DNA from: Desulfobacteraceae bacterium
GTDB taxonomy: Bacteria > Desulfobacterota > Desulfobacteria > Desulfobacterales > Desulfosarcinaceae
Reading direction: 5' to 3'
DNA length: 64,000 nt
NCBI GenBank assembly: GCA_024230435.1
Contig: JAAERL010000751.1
Span: 1-64,000 of the forward strand
In this document: piece after piece, positions 9,526-17,787 of the stretch
Layout of the letters: each line of letters begins with the position of its first letter
Numbering within the stretch: position 1 is the first letter of the stretch
Notes under the pieces: model-generated
Seen by the model: the letters and a program-made list of their open reading frames with translations, nothing else
What the model was told of the DNA's origin: nothing
Databases searched by the model: none
Program-made: the position numbers and the translations under genes

Positions 9526-10311
9526 ATGACAAAATATTTAGAATACGAAGGCAAAAATGTCGATCAAGCATTAGACAAAGCTGGCAAAGATTTAAATATA
9601 TCTTTGGAAAAATTGAATTACGATGTTGTTAGCCATGGATCATCGGGTATTTTTGGTATCGTTGGGGTAAAAAAAGCTAAAATCCGGATAATGATCGATA
9701 AACATGAGATTTCCAAAAATATCGAAGACGAAGCTAAAGAAAAAGCGCGTAGTTTAGTAAAGGATGCTTTCAAAATAAAAGACAAAAAGAAAGTGCCGCA
9801 GGTTTCCAAAACACCGCGGATATCCAGCAAAGAGCTTGATGAATCTGTAAAGCGCGGAAAAGATATTATAAGTAAAATTGTAAACTACATTACATCCGAA
9901 GCCGAGGTTATCACTGAATCCAGCAAAGATAGAATCATGTATAAAGTTGTAGGCGGAAATAGCGGTTTGCTGATTGGTAAACGAGGTCAAACACTTGAAT
10001 CTATGCAATATCTTGTAGAAAAGATAATTAACAAGAACAGTGATCAACGAATTCGGGTTATGGTGGATGTGGAAGGTTATATGGACACACGTAAGGCCAA
10101 TCTAAAAAAGATGGCTTCACGTATGGCTGATAAAGCAAAAAAAATAAATAAACCCGTCACCATTGGACAAATGAATGCCTATGACAGGCGCATTATACAT
10201 CTTCACTTAAAAGACAATCAGGCAGTCAGAACCCAGAGCGTTGGTGAAGGGTATTACAGAAAACTTATTATTTTTCCAAGAAAAAGGCGAAAAAGCGGAC
10301 AATATAATTAA
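9526..10311 (+). CDS. jag: Jag/KhpB RNA-binding protein (Jag-N, KH, R3H)
   Basis: The protein has 261 residues. Jag-N domain (about 3-52) starts YLEYEGKNVDQALDKAGKDL and contains the GSSGIFGIVGVKKAKI turn. A KH domain (about 110-185) has the GLLIGKRGQTLESMQYL GXXG motif. An R3H domain follows near the C-terminus, with the motif MNAYDRRIIHLHL. The family binds RNA and in Gram-positives partners KhpA; a KhpA homologue is encoded at 42226-42462 in this window. The gene begins 18 bp after yidC with a GCGGAGG RBS. Confidence 0.95.
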   Translation: MTKYLEYEGKNVDQALDKAGKDLNISLEKLNYDVVSHGSSGIFGIVGVKKAKIRIMIDKHEISKNIEDEAKEKARSLVKDAFKIKDKKKVPQVSKTPRISSKELDESVKRGKDIISKIVNYITSEAEVITESSKDRIMYKVVGGNSGLLIGKRGQTLESMQYLVEKIINKNSDQRIRVMVDVEGYMDTRKANLKKMASRMADKAKKINKPVTIGQMNAYDRRIIHLHLKDNQAVRTQSVGEGYYRKLIIFPRKRRKSGQYN

Positions 10312-10336
10312 TAGAAATAGTAAAGAAAACAAAATT

Positions 10337-11731
10337 ATGAATACAGATACCATTGCCGCCATAGCCACACCTGTAGGCCAGGGTGGTATTGGTATCATCC
10401 GCATCTCAGGTCAGAAATCACTTCAAATTATTCAAGAAATTTTTACACCGGGGATAAAACGTCACCATTGCGGTTCATTTCAATTTCGGCCGCATAGCTT
10501 GAATCACGGATTTATCAATGATCCTGTAAACGGTGAAACCATTGATGAAGTACTTGTCGCAGTAATGTTGGCGCCCCACTCGTATACCAGGGAAAACGTC
10601 GTCGAAATACAATCCCATGGAGGCTATGCCGTCCTTGAGGCGATATTGGATCTTGTCCTGCGATATGGCGCCCGGTTGGCCGAAGCCGGGGAATTTACCA
10701 AGCGGGCTTTTCTCAACGGACGTATTGACTTAAGCCAGGCCGAGGCCGTTGCCGATTTGATTAATGCAAAGTCCCGGCAATCATTGAAATTGGCAGTTGC
10801 TCATCTAAAGGGAGCAATGAAAGATAAGGTCAATGGATTTATCGAATTTCTAAATCGGCATTTGGCTTTGATTCAAGCGGGTATCGAGTTTCCGGAAGAT
10901 GTGGATGATTGTCTCGATGCCGAAGGCTTTGTCAGGGATCTCGAAACACATGTTCTTGGGCCTACCCAACAAATGATTGATAACTATCAACAGGGCAAGA
11001 TCTATAGACATGGGATCGAATTAAACATCATTGGTAAACCCAATGTCGGAAAATCCAGCCTGCTTAATGTGCTGACCAATCTTGAAAAAGCGATTGTTAC
11101 AGATATTCCCGGAACAACCAGGGACCCCATCGAAGCGAATTTATCAATTCGGGGAATACCTATTACCTTATCTGACACGGCTGGTTTGCATACTACCGAA
11201 GATCCAATAGAAAAATTAGGAATCCAAAAAACCCATGAAAGTATTGATAGAGCGGATTTGGTTTTAATGGTTATTGATTCATCTGCTGATCCTGCTAAGG
11301 AAGATTTCAATATTCAAAACCTAATCAATTCTAAAAATTATATTACTGTATTCAATAAAATTGATTTATTAGAAAACCGTACTGCTTTTAAGGAAAAATA
11401 TCGTCATTTTTCAAAAAATGTAGCGTTTATCTCAGCACGGACTGGACAGGCAATTGAAGATTTGAAGGATTTAATCGCTAAAATTTGTCTTAAGAGCAAA
11501 AGCGCCGTTATGCTGGATAATATGTCTCCTACACTAAGGCAAAAATATAGTCTGGAAAAAGCTCTATCAGCTTTGCATAATATTAAAAGGTGTTTTGACG
11601 AAGGGCTCGGAGAAGAAATTGCTGTTTTTGAAATTGAGGATGCTGTGCAGCATTACAACCAGGTTACCGGATCTATCGTGGATTATGATATTTTAGATGA
11701 TATTTTCAGTAGATTCTGTATTGGAAAATAA
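10337..11731 (+). CDS. mnmE: tRNA uridine-5-carboxymethylaminomethyl modification GTPase MnmE
   Basis: MnmE works with MnmG to modify wobble uridine in tRNA. The ATG at 10337 is chosen because the family N-terminus (DTIAAIATPVGQGGIGIIRISG) begins there; it gives 464 residues, close to the usual 450-460. The G domain has GKPNVGKSSLLN (P-loop), DTAG, and NKID. The C-terminal helical domain ends in CIGK, the conserved terminus with the functional Cys. The gene starts 25 bp after jag. Confidence 0.97.
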   Translation: MNTDTIAAIATPVGQGGIGIIRISGQKSLQIIQEIFTPGIKRHHCGSFQFRPHSLNHGFINDPVNGETIDEVLVAVMLAPHSYTRENVVEIQSHGGYAVLEAILDLVLRYGARLAEAGEFTKRAFLNGRIDLSQAEAVADLINAKSRQSLKLAVAHLKGAMKDKVNGFIEFLNRHLALIQAGIEFPEDVDDCLDAEGFVRDLETHVLGPTQQMIDNYQQGKIYRHGIELNIIGKPNVGKSSLLNVLTNLEKAIVTDIPGTTRDPIEANLSIRGIPITLSDTAGLHTTEDPIEKLGIQKTHESIDRADLVLMVIDSSADPAKEDFNIQNLINSKNYITVFNKIDLLENRTAFKEKYRHFSKNVAFISARTGQAIEDLKDLIAKICLKSKSAVMLDNMSPTLRQKYSLEKALSALHNIKRCFDEGLGEEIAVFEIEDAVQHYNQVTGSIVDYDILDDIFSRFCIGK

Positions 11732-11812
11732 TAATTGTGGCTGTTTTGAGAATGAACTTTGATACCGCAAAATAGATATTGCTCTCCGGATTTCGTTTCC
11801 GGACGGGCGCCC

Positions 11813-11975
11813 AGGGCCGTGGAAGATGCGAATATACCACTTTTGCTTATCCTTGATTTCGTTTTTGTCTGTTGCGCCAATGCTCACAGACAATTAGTAA
11901 GCACCCATCTTTGCTTTGCGAAAACGAATTCAAATCTAAGCGCAATAACGACATATTGACATCTTTCAAGCCCCT
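11813..11975. repeat. Family E palindromic repeat, copy 1
   Basis: This block of about 163 bp aligns with the reverse complement of 30781-30924. Shared stretches include GGAAGATGCGAATATACCAC, ACAGACAATTAG and the complementary AATATACCG / CATATTGACATCTTTC ends. A third, partial copy is at 14431-14546. It is non-coding and nearly self-complementary overall, filling most of the gap after mnmE. Confidence 0.72.
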
Positions 11976-12003
11976 GAATACAAATACAGGTAAATATTTG
12001 AAT

Positions 12004-12019
12004 TGTTTCACGTGAAACA
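12004..12019. promoter_or_regulatory. parS centromere site (ParB-binding palindrome)
   Basis: The 16-bp perfect palindrome TGTTTCACGTGAAACA matches the widely conserved bacterial parS consensus exactly. ParB binds such sites to load condensin and segregate origins. It lies 18 bp upstream of the YkgJ-type gene start and near the rpmH-mnmE cluster, consistent with an origin-proximal location. No parAB genes lie in the window. Confidence 0.92.
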
Positions 12020-12036
12020 ATAAGGAGTTTTTCAAT

Positions 12037-12708
12037 ATGAATTTTGAACCATTTTTTAAACAATACGAGCAAGTGGTAAAGCAAGTTGATGCTGCCTTTG
12101 AAAAAGTGCGCGGCGAGTATGAGTCCTGTGTTAAATGTAAGATAGGTTGTTCGGATTGTTGTAATGCGCTTTTTGACCTGACACTCATTGAAGCCCTGTA
12201 TATTAAATCGAAATTTAATGAGCTTGTTAACGGCGAACTTCATGATAAAATTATCGAAAGTGCAAATATAGCGGACAGAAAAATTTATAAATTAAAGAGG
12301 CAGGCATATAAAGAGCATGAGGATGGAAAATCCGAAAATGAAATTCTGAGCGAAATGGCCAAACAACGTATGCGTTGCCCTGGCTTAAACGATAATGATC
12401 AGTGTCTTTTATATTCTTACCGTCCAATTACCTGCCGCCTATATGGAATTCCTGCCGTAATTGGTGAAAGGGCCCTTAGCTGCGGATTGAGCGGATTTAA
12501 ACCTGGAACGAATTATCCTACCGTCAAGATGGATAAGATCTACCAGAGCCTATATAAAATCAGTTTTTCCCTGACTCAGGAGATTAACAGTAAGTATCCT
12601 AATCTGTGGGAGATGCTTGTACCTTTGTCAATGGCTTTATTAACGGATTACACAGAGCAATACCTCGGAGTTAAGACCGAGAATAAGATCAGAGAGTCTG
12701 AGAAATAG
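12037..12708 (+). CDS. YkgJ family cysteine-cluster protein
   Basis: This 223-residue protein has the CXXCXXCC-type metal-binding pattern of the YkgJ/zinc-iron chelating family: CVKCKIGCSDCC near residue 28, then RCPGLNDNDQCLLYSYRPITCRLYG with further Cys around 110-133 and ALSCGLSGF. It probably binds a metal or Fe-S cluster; the biochemical role is unknown. The RBS is TAAGGAG. It is followed 10 bp later by a conserved small gene, so the two are probably co-transcribed. The parS site sits just before its RBS. Confidence 0.85.
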   Translation: MNFEPFFKQYEQVVKQVDAAFEKVRGEYESCVKCKIGCSDCCNALFDLTLIEALYIKSKFNELVNGELHDKIIESANIADRKIYKLKRQAYKEHEDGKSENEILSEMAKQRMRCPGLNDNDQCLLYSYRPITCRLYGIPAVIGERALSCGLSGFKPGTNYPTVKMDKIYQSLYKISFSLTQEINSKYPNLWEMLVPLSMALLTDYTEQYLGVKTENKIRESEK

Positions 12709-12718
12709 AAAGGGTGTT

Positions 12719-13063
12719 ATGGAGGATATATCCGCGCAAATTGAGGCGCGAAAAAAAGCGATCTTTGACAGCATGTCTCCAAGACAGCAAAAACGGATTG
12801 TAAAGAGGGGGTATGAAAAATGGAATCCGTTTGAAGAGCCCAAAGACCCCATAGATATCCGAAGGGATAAAACAAAGCGCACAACTCAGCAATTGGTTCG
12901 TGAATTTTTACAAAATTCCGGGCATGAATCTTATAGCAACGCTTATGGCCGTGGTGTATTGGAAATTGCATTGGGAATTATAAATGATGATGATCGCTTT
13001 ATCGGTATGTACGAGTTTTGCTGTTGGTATCAAAAACAATTACAAAAATACGATGAGGGCTAA
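12719..13063 (+). CDS. Conserved hypothetical protein, 114 aa
   Basis: This small soluble protein is rich in Lys/Arg in its first half (QIEARKKAIFDSMSPRQQKRIVKRGYEKWNPF). A compact helical C-terminal half ends in EFCCWYQKQLQKYDEG. It begins with ATG 10 bp after the YkgJ-type gene, with a GGGTG/GGAGG-like region nearby. I recognise no catalytic motif. Its short spacing suggests an operon with the YkgJ-type gene. Confidence 0.75.
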   Translation: MEDISAQIEARKKAIFDSMSPRQQKRIVKRGYEKWNPFEEPKDPIDIRRDKTKRTTQQLVREFLQNSGHESYSNAYGRGVLEIALGIINDDDRFIGMYEFCCWYQKQLQKYDEG

Positions 13064-13145
13064 AAAATTCGATTAAGCCGGCAGAATACCATCCCAATCA
13101 TTAATAAGGCATTCATAGAATATGGGTGGCTAAATATAGTTGATT

Positions 13146-13309
13146 GAGCCTGTTTGAGAATTATTAACCCGGCTGCAAAAGCGCGAGAACTGTCCAAAAT
13201 GACGCAAATTTTCGACAAATAGACCGGCTATTCATCTCAAATTTGAAACATTTTGGCCTCGCCCTCGCATTTTTTCGCTAAATTTTCTATTTCCCAAACA
13301 AGCTCTAAG
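13146..13309. repeat. Family C repeat, copy 1
   Basis: The block starts GAGCCTGTTTGAGAA and ends TTCCCAAACAAGCTCTAAG, an inverted terminal repeat pair. It contains an ACATTTTGGCCTCGCCCTCG segment shared with 55930-56035. A single end (AATTCCCAAACAGGCTCTAAG) also occurs near 24517-24537. It is non-coding. Confidence 0.65.
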
Positions 13310-13315
13310 TGGAGT

Positions 13316-13496
13316 AAGGCAATTTTTGTCAAAAAAATATAACTCGTTGCCTGTCTTTTTTTCTGCATCTGATTAAGTTGCGCCAAAGCTGCGAATACGT
13401 CAAGTATGCAAACCTTGGCGCGCCTTGAAGATAAAAAAATTAAAACTCAATATGGTATCTGTTTAGATGGTATATTTTTTTGCTCCAATTACCTGA
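13316..13496. repeat. Family A MITE-like repeat, copy 2 (degenerate)
   Basis: The left end is TAAGGCAATTTT and the core GCGCCAAAGCTGCGAATACG...AAGTATGCAAACCTTGGCGC matches family A. The right end is diverged (CCAATTACCT). It abuts the stop codon of the twin-rubredoxin gene at 13499 and may act as its terminator. Confidence 0.7.
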
Positions 13497-13498
13497 TG

Positions 13499-14326
13499 TT
13501 ATTTGAAAACCAGTTTTCCGCCAAACCAGCCTGCCACGGCTGCAGCCAGCAGGTTTATCAAATTCAAAAAAGTAAAAAAGCCGATTATACCTGTTTTGGC
13601 CAAATAGACGTTTGGTTGGACAAGCCACCAAATAGCGATAACAAGGGAAAGGAAAGTGACAATTGCTGCACAAACCATTTTTGTGGCAAAGACTTTTGAC
13701 ATCTTTCCTTCAAAACGATTGTACCAGTCGATTAATCCTGTAAGAATAACCACAGGCATGCTTATGCAAACAAATATCATATTGCATTTTGCTGCGATTG
13801 CCAGAGATTTAGAGCTAAACACTATTGCCAGCAGAGTAAATAAAAAAGTTAGTGGTAAAACACCATTGGGGATGTGTACCGCAATGGGATGGCCATGATA
13901 TTGGGTGATAATTTGGGATAGATTTTTAACATGGCCATTGTTTAAATAGGGGGTGAGTGCGGATATAACATTTGTTTGTGTTTTTTTCGATGCCTGAGGT
14001 TTTTTCGGTGTTTCAGGTTTTTTATCTGCCTTTTGTTCGTGTTCGGTTACCATAACTGTAATAAACTCAAATTTATTATTTCCGGCGCCGCATACAGGAC
14101 ATTTTTCCGGCGGTTCAATGCCTTTGTGAATATACCCGCATACTGTGCAGCGCCATTTTTTCAGGCTACCCGATTCTTTTTTTTCAGACCCTTCAAAAGG
14201 AATTTGTTCACCGGAATCTGTGATTAGCACAAATTTTTTTTGCGCAGCCCCGCATACAGGACATTTAATAGGCGGTTTATAACCATGGTGAATATATCCG
14301 CATACAATACACTTCCATTTTTTCAT
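13499..14326 (-). CDS. Twin-rubredoxin-like / DUF2231-like membrane fusion protein
   Basis: The protein has 275 residues from the ATG at 14326; an in-frame TTG just before it is less likely. Two rubredoxin-type iron-binding modules occur in tandem: [11 protein letters not shown]...[10 protein letters not shown] (about 4-30) and [11 protein letters not shown]...[11 protein letters not shown] (about 56-82). A Lys/Pro linker (100-118) leads to a membrane domain with four hydrophobic helices (about 140-275) resembling DUF2231, with conserved [10 protein letters not shown]. An electron-transfer role at the membrane is inferred. The leader carries an unusual hairpin (see 14327-14386). Confidence 0.85.
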   Translation of the reverse strand: MKKWKCIVCGYIHHGYKPPIKCPVCGAAQKKFVLITDSGEQIPFEGSEKKESGSLKKWRCTVCGYIHKGIEPPEKCPVCGAGNNKFEFITVMVTEHEQKADKKPETPKKPQASKKTQTNVISALTPYLNNGHVKNLSQIITQYHGHPIAVHIPNGVLPLTFLFTLLAIVFSSKSLAIAAKCNMIFVCISMPVVILTGLIDWYNRFEGKMSKVFATKMVCAAIVTFLSLVIAIWWLVQPNVYLAKTGIIGFFTFLNLINLLAAAVAGWFGGKLVFK

Positions 14327-14386
14327 CAAAATTAGACACCGTTAAGACTCCGATATTTATCCCGGAGAACAAACGGTGCTCCTCCT
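14327..14386 (-). promoter_or_regulatory. Structured leader placing a remote Shine-Dalgarno near the ATG
   Basis: On the minus strand AGGAGG (14386-14381) is followed by AG and a hairpin: outer stem CACCGTT/AACGGTG (14378-14372 with 14343-14337), inner stem CTCCG/CGGAG. Then come about ten bases (TCTAATTTTG) and the ATG. Linear distance from GGAGG to ATG is about 54 nt, but about 12 nt if the hairpin is folded. No other SD is visible. The ppdK leader at 40506-40564 has the same plan with different but complementary stem bases. Confidence 0.6.
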
Positions 14387-14780
14387 TTCTGTTAAAAAGG
14401 TTTATACTCGAAATATTAGGGTCGCGGATACAGACAATTAGTATATAAAATTAGCATATAATCAGTATGCACCCATCTTTGCTTTTTAAAAATAAATCCA
14501 AATCTAAGCGCGATAACGTCTATATTGGCATTTTCCAAGACCCTTATAATGCTGTATGCCTGTGGAAATGGTTTTGGCGCGTGTTGATCTCATCCCTCAG
14601 TGTAAATAGATACTAATCAATAGCAAACCAGAGGCGGTTTTGAAAAGTATTAATGGTGGATTAATTTAGAAACGTAACCGGTCAGGGCTCTTTAACTTTT
14701 TTATACTAAGGCGAATTATCATCTGATTTAGGAACAATTCTAAAACCCTGGTTGATGAGGCGCAGTTTGTTTATAATCAA
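14387..14780. other. Intergenic region with partial family E repeat
   Basis: No gene is supported here. Positions 14431-14546 match half of family E (CAGACAATTAG ... GCATTTTCCAAGACCC). At 14704 there is a lone family A-type end (TAAGGCGAATTATC). The rest is AT-rich without recognisable signals. Confidence 0.6.
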
Positions 14781-15089
14781 CTATAGGTAGTTTTTTAAGG
14801 GTGAGCCCAATAGATATTCCTCATATTGAGTAGGCTCTATCTGATAAAGATCCAACATTGCCTCGAATTTCATCCGCACAGGATGGTTTTTCCAATGATA
14901 CCAGCTTTTGATGTTTTGCCATGTAGCGATAATGGTCATACAGTCAAAGCAATCCTTTTTAACCAGAGTTTCAGCAGAGATATACCCTGGTTGCTGCATG
15001 GCATGTGATCTCAACTCATTTAAGAGCGCTTTGATTTGCTCGGTATTGCCTGTCTTGAAATGTCTTTTGATGATGATTTTAGCGAACAT
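14781..15089 (-). CDS. Antibiotic biosynthesis monooxygenase (ABM) domain protein
   Basis: This 102-residue protein shows the ABM dimeric alpha-beta barrel pattern: FAKIIIKRHFKTG, LLNELRSHAMQQPGYISAETL, and a WHNIKSW-like segment (IATWQNIKSWYHWKNHP). The start at 15089 is chosen for its AAAGGAGCTCATC RBS; an upstream extension has none. These proteins are often small-molecule oxygenases or stress proteins, and the substrate is unknown. Family A-type ends lie on both sides (14704 and 15336). Confidence 0.8.
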   Translation of the reverse strand: MFAKIIIKRHFKTGNTEQIKALLNELRSHAMQQPGYISAETLVKKDCFDCMTIIATWQNIKSWYHWKNHPVRMKFEAMLDLYQIEPTQYEEYLLGSPLKNYL

Positions 15090-15283
15090 GATGAGCTCCT
15101 TTATATGAAAAGTAATTGTGAAAGAAGCTTTAGGCGATTTGATAATTTCAATTGACGAAACAGTCAAGCTTTGGTGGAAAAGGCAGTCAACGTATGCAAG
15201 GCACAACACCCCTTGCTTTTATAACTTTTGTGCAACTAACTTAATTTATCATGTCATAAAAAGTTAATAGGGGTCAAGGGTGC

Positions 15284-15322
15284 TAAAAAAGCCATTCTGC
15301 TTTTTCAGCAAAACGGCTTTTC
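15284..15322 (-). terminator. Rho-independent terminator of the oadG-oadB unit
   Basis: Read on the minus strand, GAAAAGCCGTTTTGCT loops through GAAA to AGCAGAATGGC followed by TTTTTT. The stem is strong with a U-tract. It lies 32 bp beyond the stop of the decarboxylase beta subunit gene. Confidence 0.75.
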
Positions 15323-15353
15323 CGGCAAATCGCCTTAAGACCCTTAAAAATGA

Positions 15354-16487
15354 TTACATCATAAAACTCCACAAAATTCCGGCGCAAATGGCAGATCCTA
15401 TAACACCTGAGGCATTGCATGCCATGGCGTGCATCAATAGATAATTACTCGGGTCGGCTTTTTGGCCAACCAGATGAACCTCCCTGGCAGAACCTGGAAC
15501 CGCTGAAACACCTGCAGCGCCCAGTAAGGGATTAATCTTTTTTTCCAGAAAAAGATTCATTATTTTTGCAAATGTTACCCCAGAAGCCGTTGCGATGGAA
15601 AAGGCCACTGCGCCTAAAAAGAAAATTTTTAGTGACTCGGGTTTTAAAAAATAATCGGCCTGGGTGCTGGCCCCTACCGTAAATCCTAAAAAAATTGTTG
15701 CCGTATCGATAATGGAAGAGCTGGCGGTTTTCGCAAGCCTGTCCACAACACCTGAAACCTTCATTAGATTGCCGAAAAAGAAAGGCCCCAAAAGAGGTAT
15801 CGACGCAGGCGCTAAAAAACAGCACAAAAGGGTGCCTACAATTGGGAAAAACAATAATTCCTTGCGGCTTACAACCCGGTCATCTTCGGGCATATGAATG
15901 CAGCGCTCTTTCTCGGTTGTAAGCAAGCGCATGATTGGCGGCTGGATAATAGGAATTAACGCCATATAGGAGTAGGCGGCAATGGCAACAGAGCCGATAA
16001 GGTGCGGCGCAAGTTTAGCCGTTAGAAATATTGAGGTGGGGCCGTCGGCGCCTCCGATAATGGCAATCGAGCCAGCCTCCCTAGGGGTAAAACCTAAAGC
16101 CAAAGCGCTGAGCAGCGTAAAATAGATACCCATTTGAGCTGCGGCGCCTAAAAGCATTAATTTGGGTCTGGAAAGCATGGATGTAAAGTCAGTCATAGCC
16201 CCTAAGCCGAGAAAAACAATAGAAGGATACAAACCTGTGGTTACACCAAAGTACAGGTAATGTAACACGCTATTATCTTCGTATATGCCTAAACCGAAAC
16301 CCTTAAAAAAAGGAATGTTGCCAATAATAACACCAAACCCGATTGGCAACAGCAGCAAAGGCTCATATCGCTTGGCGATTGAAAGATAGCAAAAAAGGAT
16401 TCCCACAGTGATCATAATCAGATAACGCAAATCGGCAGCAACTAAATAATATCCTGTATTTTTTATAAATTCTGAAAAAAGTTCCAT
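15354..16487 (-). CDS. oadB: Na+-translocating decarboxylase, beta subunit
   Basis: This 377-residue integral membrane protein is of the OadB/MmdB/GcdB family, which couples decarboxylation of a biotin-bound carboxyl group to Na+ export. It has about 9-11 hydrophobic helices. The Na+-site motif appears as IIGGADGPTSIFLTAKL (about 160-176), and GASTQADYF near 280 is conserved. A gamma-type subunit lies upstream on the same strand. Alpha (carboxyltransferase) and biotin-carrier genes are not in the window, so the substrate (oxaloacetate, methylmalonyl- or glutaconyl-CoA) cannot be assigned. Confidence 0.93.
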   Translation of the reverse strand: MELFSEFIKNTGYYLVAADLRYLIMITVGILFCYLSIAKRYEPLLLLPIGFGVIIGNIPFFKGFGLGIYEDNSVLHYLYFGVTTGLYPSIVFLGLGAMTDFTSMLSRPKLMLLGAAAQMGIYFTLLSALALGFTPREAGSIAIIGGADGPTSIFLTAKLAPHLIGSVAIAAYSYMALIPIIQPPIMRLLTTEKERCIHMPEDDRVVSRKELLFFPIVGTLLCCFLAPASIPLLGPFFFGNLMKVSGVVDRLAKTASSSIIDTATIFLGFTVGASTQADYFLKPESLKIFFLGAVAFSIATASGVTFAKIMNLFLEKKINPLLGAAGVSAVPGSAREVHLVGQKADPSNYLLMHAMACNASGVIGSAICAGILWSFMM

Positions 16488-16672
16488 GATGCTTTCGGCC
16501 TTGTTAGTTTGAGTTTAAGGATTCTTTGAATCAAATCTGCACTTCATCGAATTTTTTTGATACTAATGAATTAAGTGGATTGGAAAGTTGCTCAAATAAC
16601 GTGTCATTGCCCGCCGCCGCTTCGAATTCAAAGATAAGCAGTAAACAATGGAAATTCTAAATTTTCAGGACC

Positions 16673-17092
16673 CTATAGACTTTTCCAGTGGAATTTGCCA
16701 TCTTTCTGAGGCACCAAGAAGCCGGCACTGCGCAGGTTTCTAATCGTAATGTGCGGATGGGGCAAGTTATGCCTGTGAAAAATCGAAAACAGGGAGCATA
16801 GTTCAAAGGAATTTCCCAGCTCTGTTGTCAAAATCTGACAATTGCGGGCTGTTTCCCCCGGATCATCAGAAAAAATTTCGGCAAGAGTTGGTTGACTGTT
16901 TTTTGTTGCAGGTTCTTCGGTTGTCTTTTTTTGTTTATTTTCTAAAAATGCAATAACTTTATGCAGCTTTGAAATGATAAAAGACAGTACACTTAACCCC
17001 GTTATAACAATCATGGCCCCGGTTACCGCCATCGCCCAGCCATTGTGCATTGTTATTGCTTCAATGCCTTTAATTGTTTCCATTTCCGGCAT
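16673..17092 (-). CDS. OadG-type (gamma) small subunit of Na+-pumping decarboxylase
   Basis: The protein has 139 residues with one TM helix (about 18-40, GWAMAVTGAMIVITGLSVLSFI), then a charged region EENKQKKTTEEP-like. The single TM plus Lys/Glu linker is typical of OadG/GcdC-type subunits. The C-terminal about 60 residues (ending LRSAGFLVPQKDGKFHWKSL) look like a small extra domain. The start has a perfect AAAGGAGG RBS. It precedes oadB by about 185 bp in the same direction. Confidence 0.75.
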   Translation of the reverse strand: MPEMETIKGIEAITMHNGWAMAVTGAMIVITGLSVLSFIISKLHKVIAFLENKQKKTTEEPATKNSQPTLAEIFSDDPGETARNCQILTTELGNSFELCSLFSIFHRHNLPHPHITIRNLRSAGFLVPQKDGKFHWKSL

Positions 17093-17787
17093 TTAAAACC
17101 TCCTTTCGCAGTTGCTTGCGCCTATCATATTATACACTTGCTTACGGTTTCATATAATTGCTGTGATTAGTTTTTTGAAATCGTCATGTACAAAAAAATT
17201 TCAAGAACATATTTAATCTTAAAAGTCAATATAACTTGATAAACGAATTAAATTAATAAAATTTCTATGTTTCAGAATAAAAAAAACCGCATCAAGATTA
17301 TTATTCTTGATAATCTTTCCAATAATTGCGATTCATCTATTTTGCGTTCATCTATGATGGATAAACTAAAGACTATGCATCTGGATATCACTTGCAGCGG
17401 GTTCTGTGCAAGAAAATTGAGCTTTGGAAAGGAATCGCAAATTAAATTAATAATCAATATTCCAAGTGCCTGACGCAAGACCATCCGAAAAGAATTGACC
17501 CTAATGCCGTAAAATCAGGGTCGGTTCAATACTTAAAGTGGCAAAAAACTACTAGTAAAGGGAATGCGAATTAAAGGGCCTGTAAATCCTTTATAATTCA
17601 TATCCCACGATCCATATGGATATATGGCTGCAGCGGCAGCATACAGCTTTTGGCCTTAGTCCATGTTCGTTTTATTAGGTGCGCTTACCTGGGCCCTTAA
17701 GCCATAAGGCATGTAATACCCTTGATAATATAATAATAAGATACTCAAGGAAAATTTTTTGTTTTGGGGTCTTAAGGATTATGAACC
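17093..17787. other. Intergenic region with a terminator-like hairpin
   Basis: No convincing gene is seen. A 68-codon open frame at 17267-17473 lacks an RBS and recognisable motifs. At 17495-17529 a hairpin TTGACCCT...AGGGTCGGTTCAA could terminate transcription. The last 60 bp are AT-rich and probably hold the promoter of the kinase gene, with TTAAGGATT as its RBS. Confidence 0.5.

Noticed and set aside
17267-17473. A 68-codon plus-strand frame as a gene
   Set aside because: There is no RBS, no recognised motif, and the minus strand has an equally long frame, which indicates chance.
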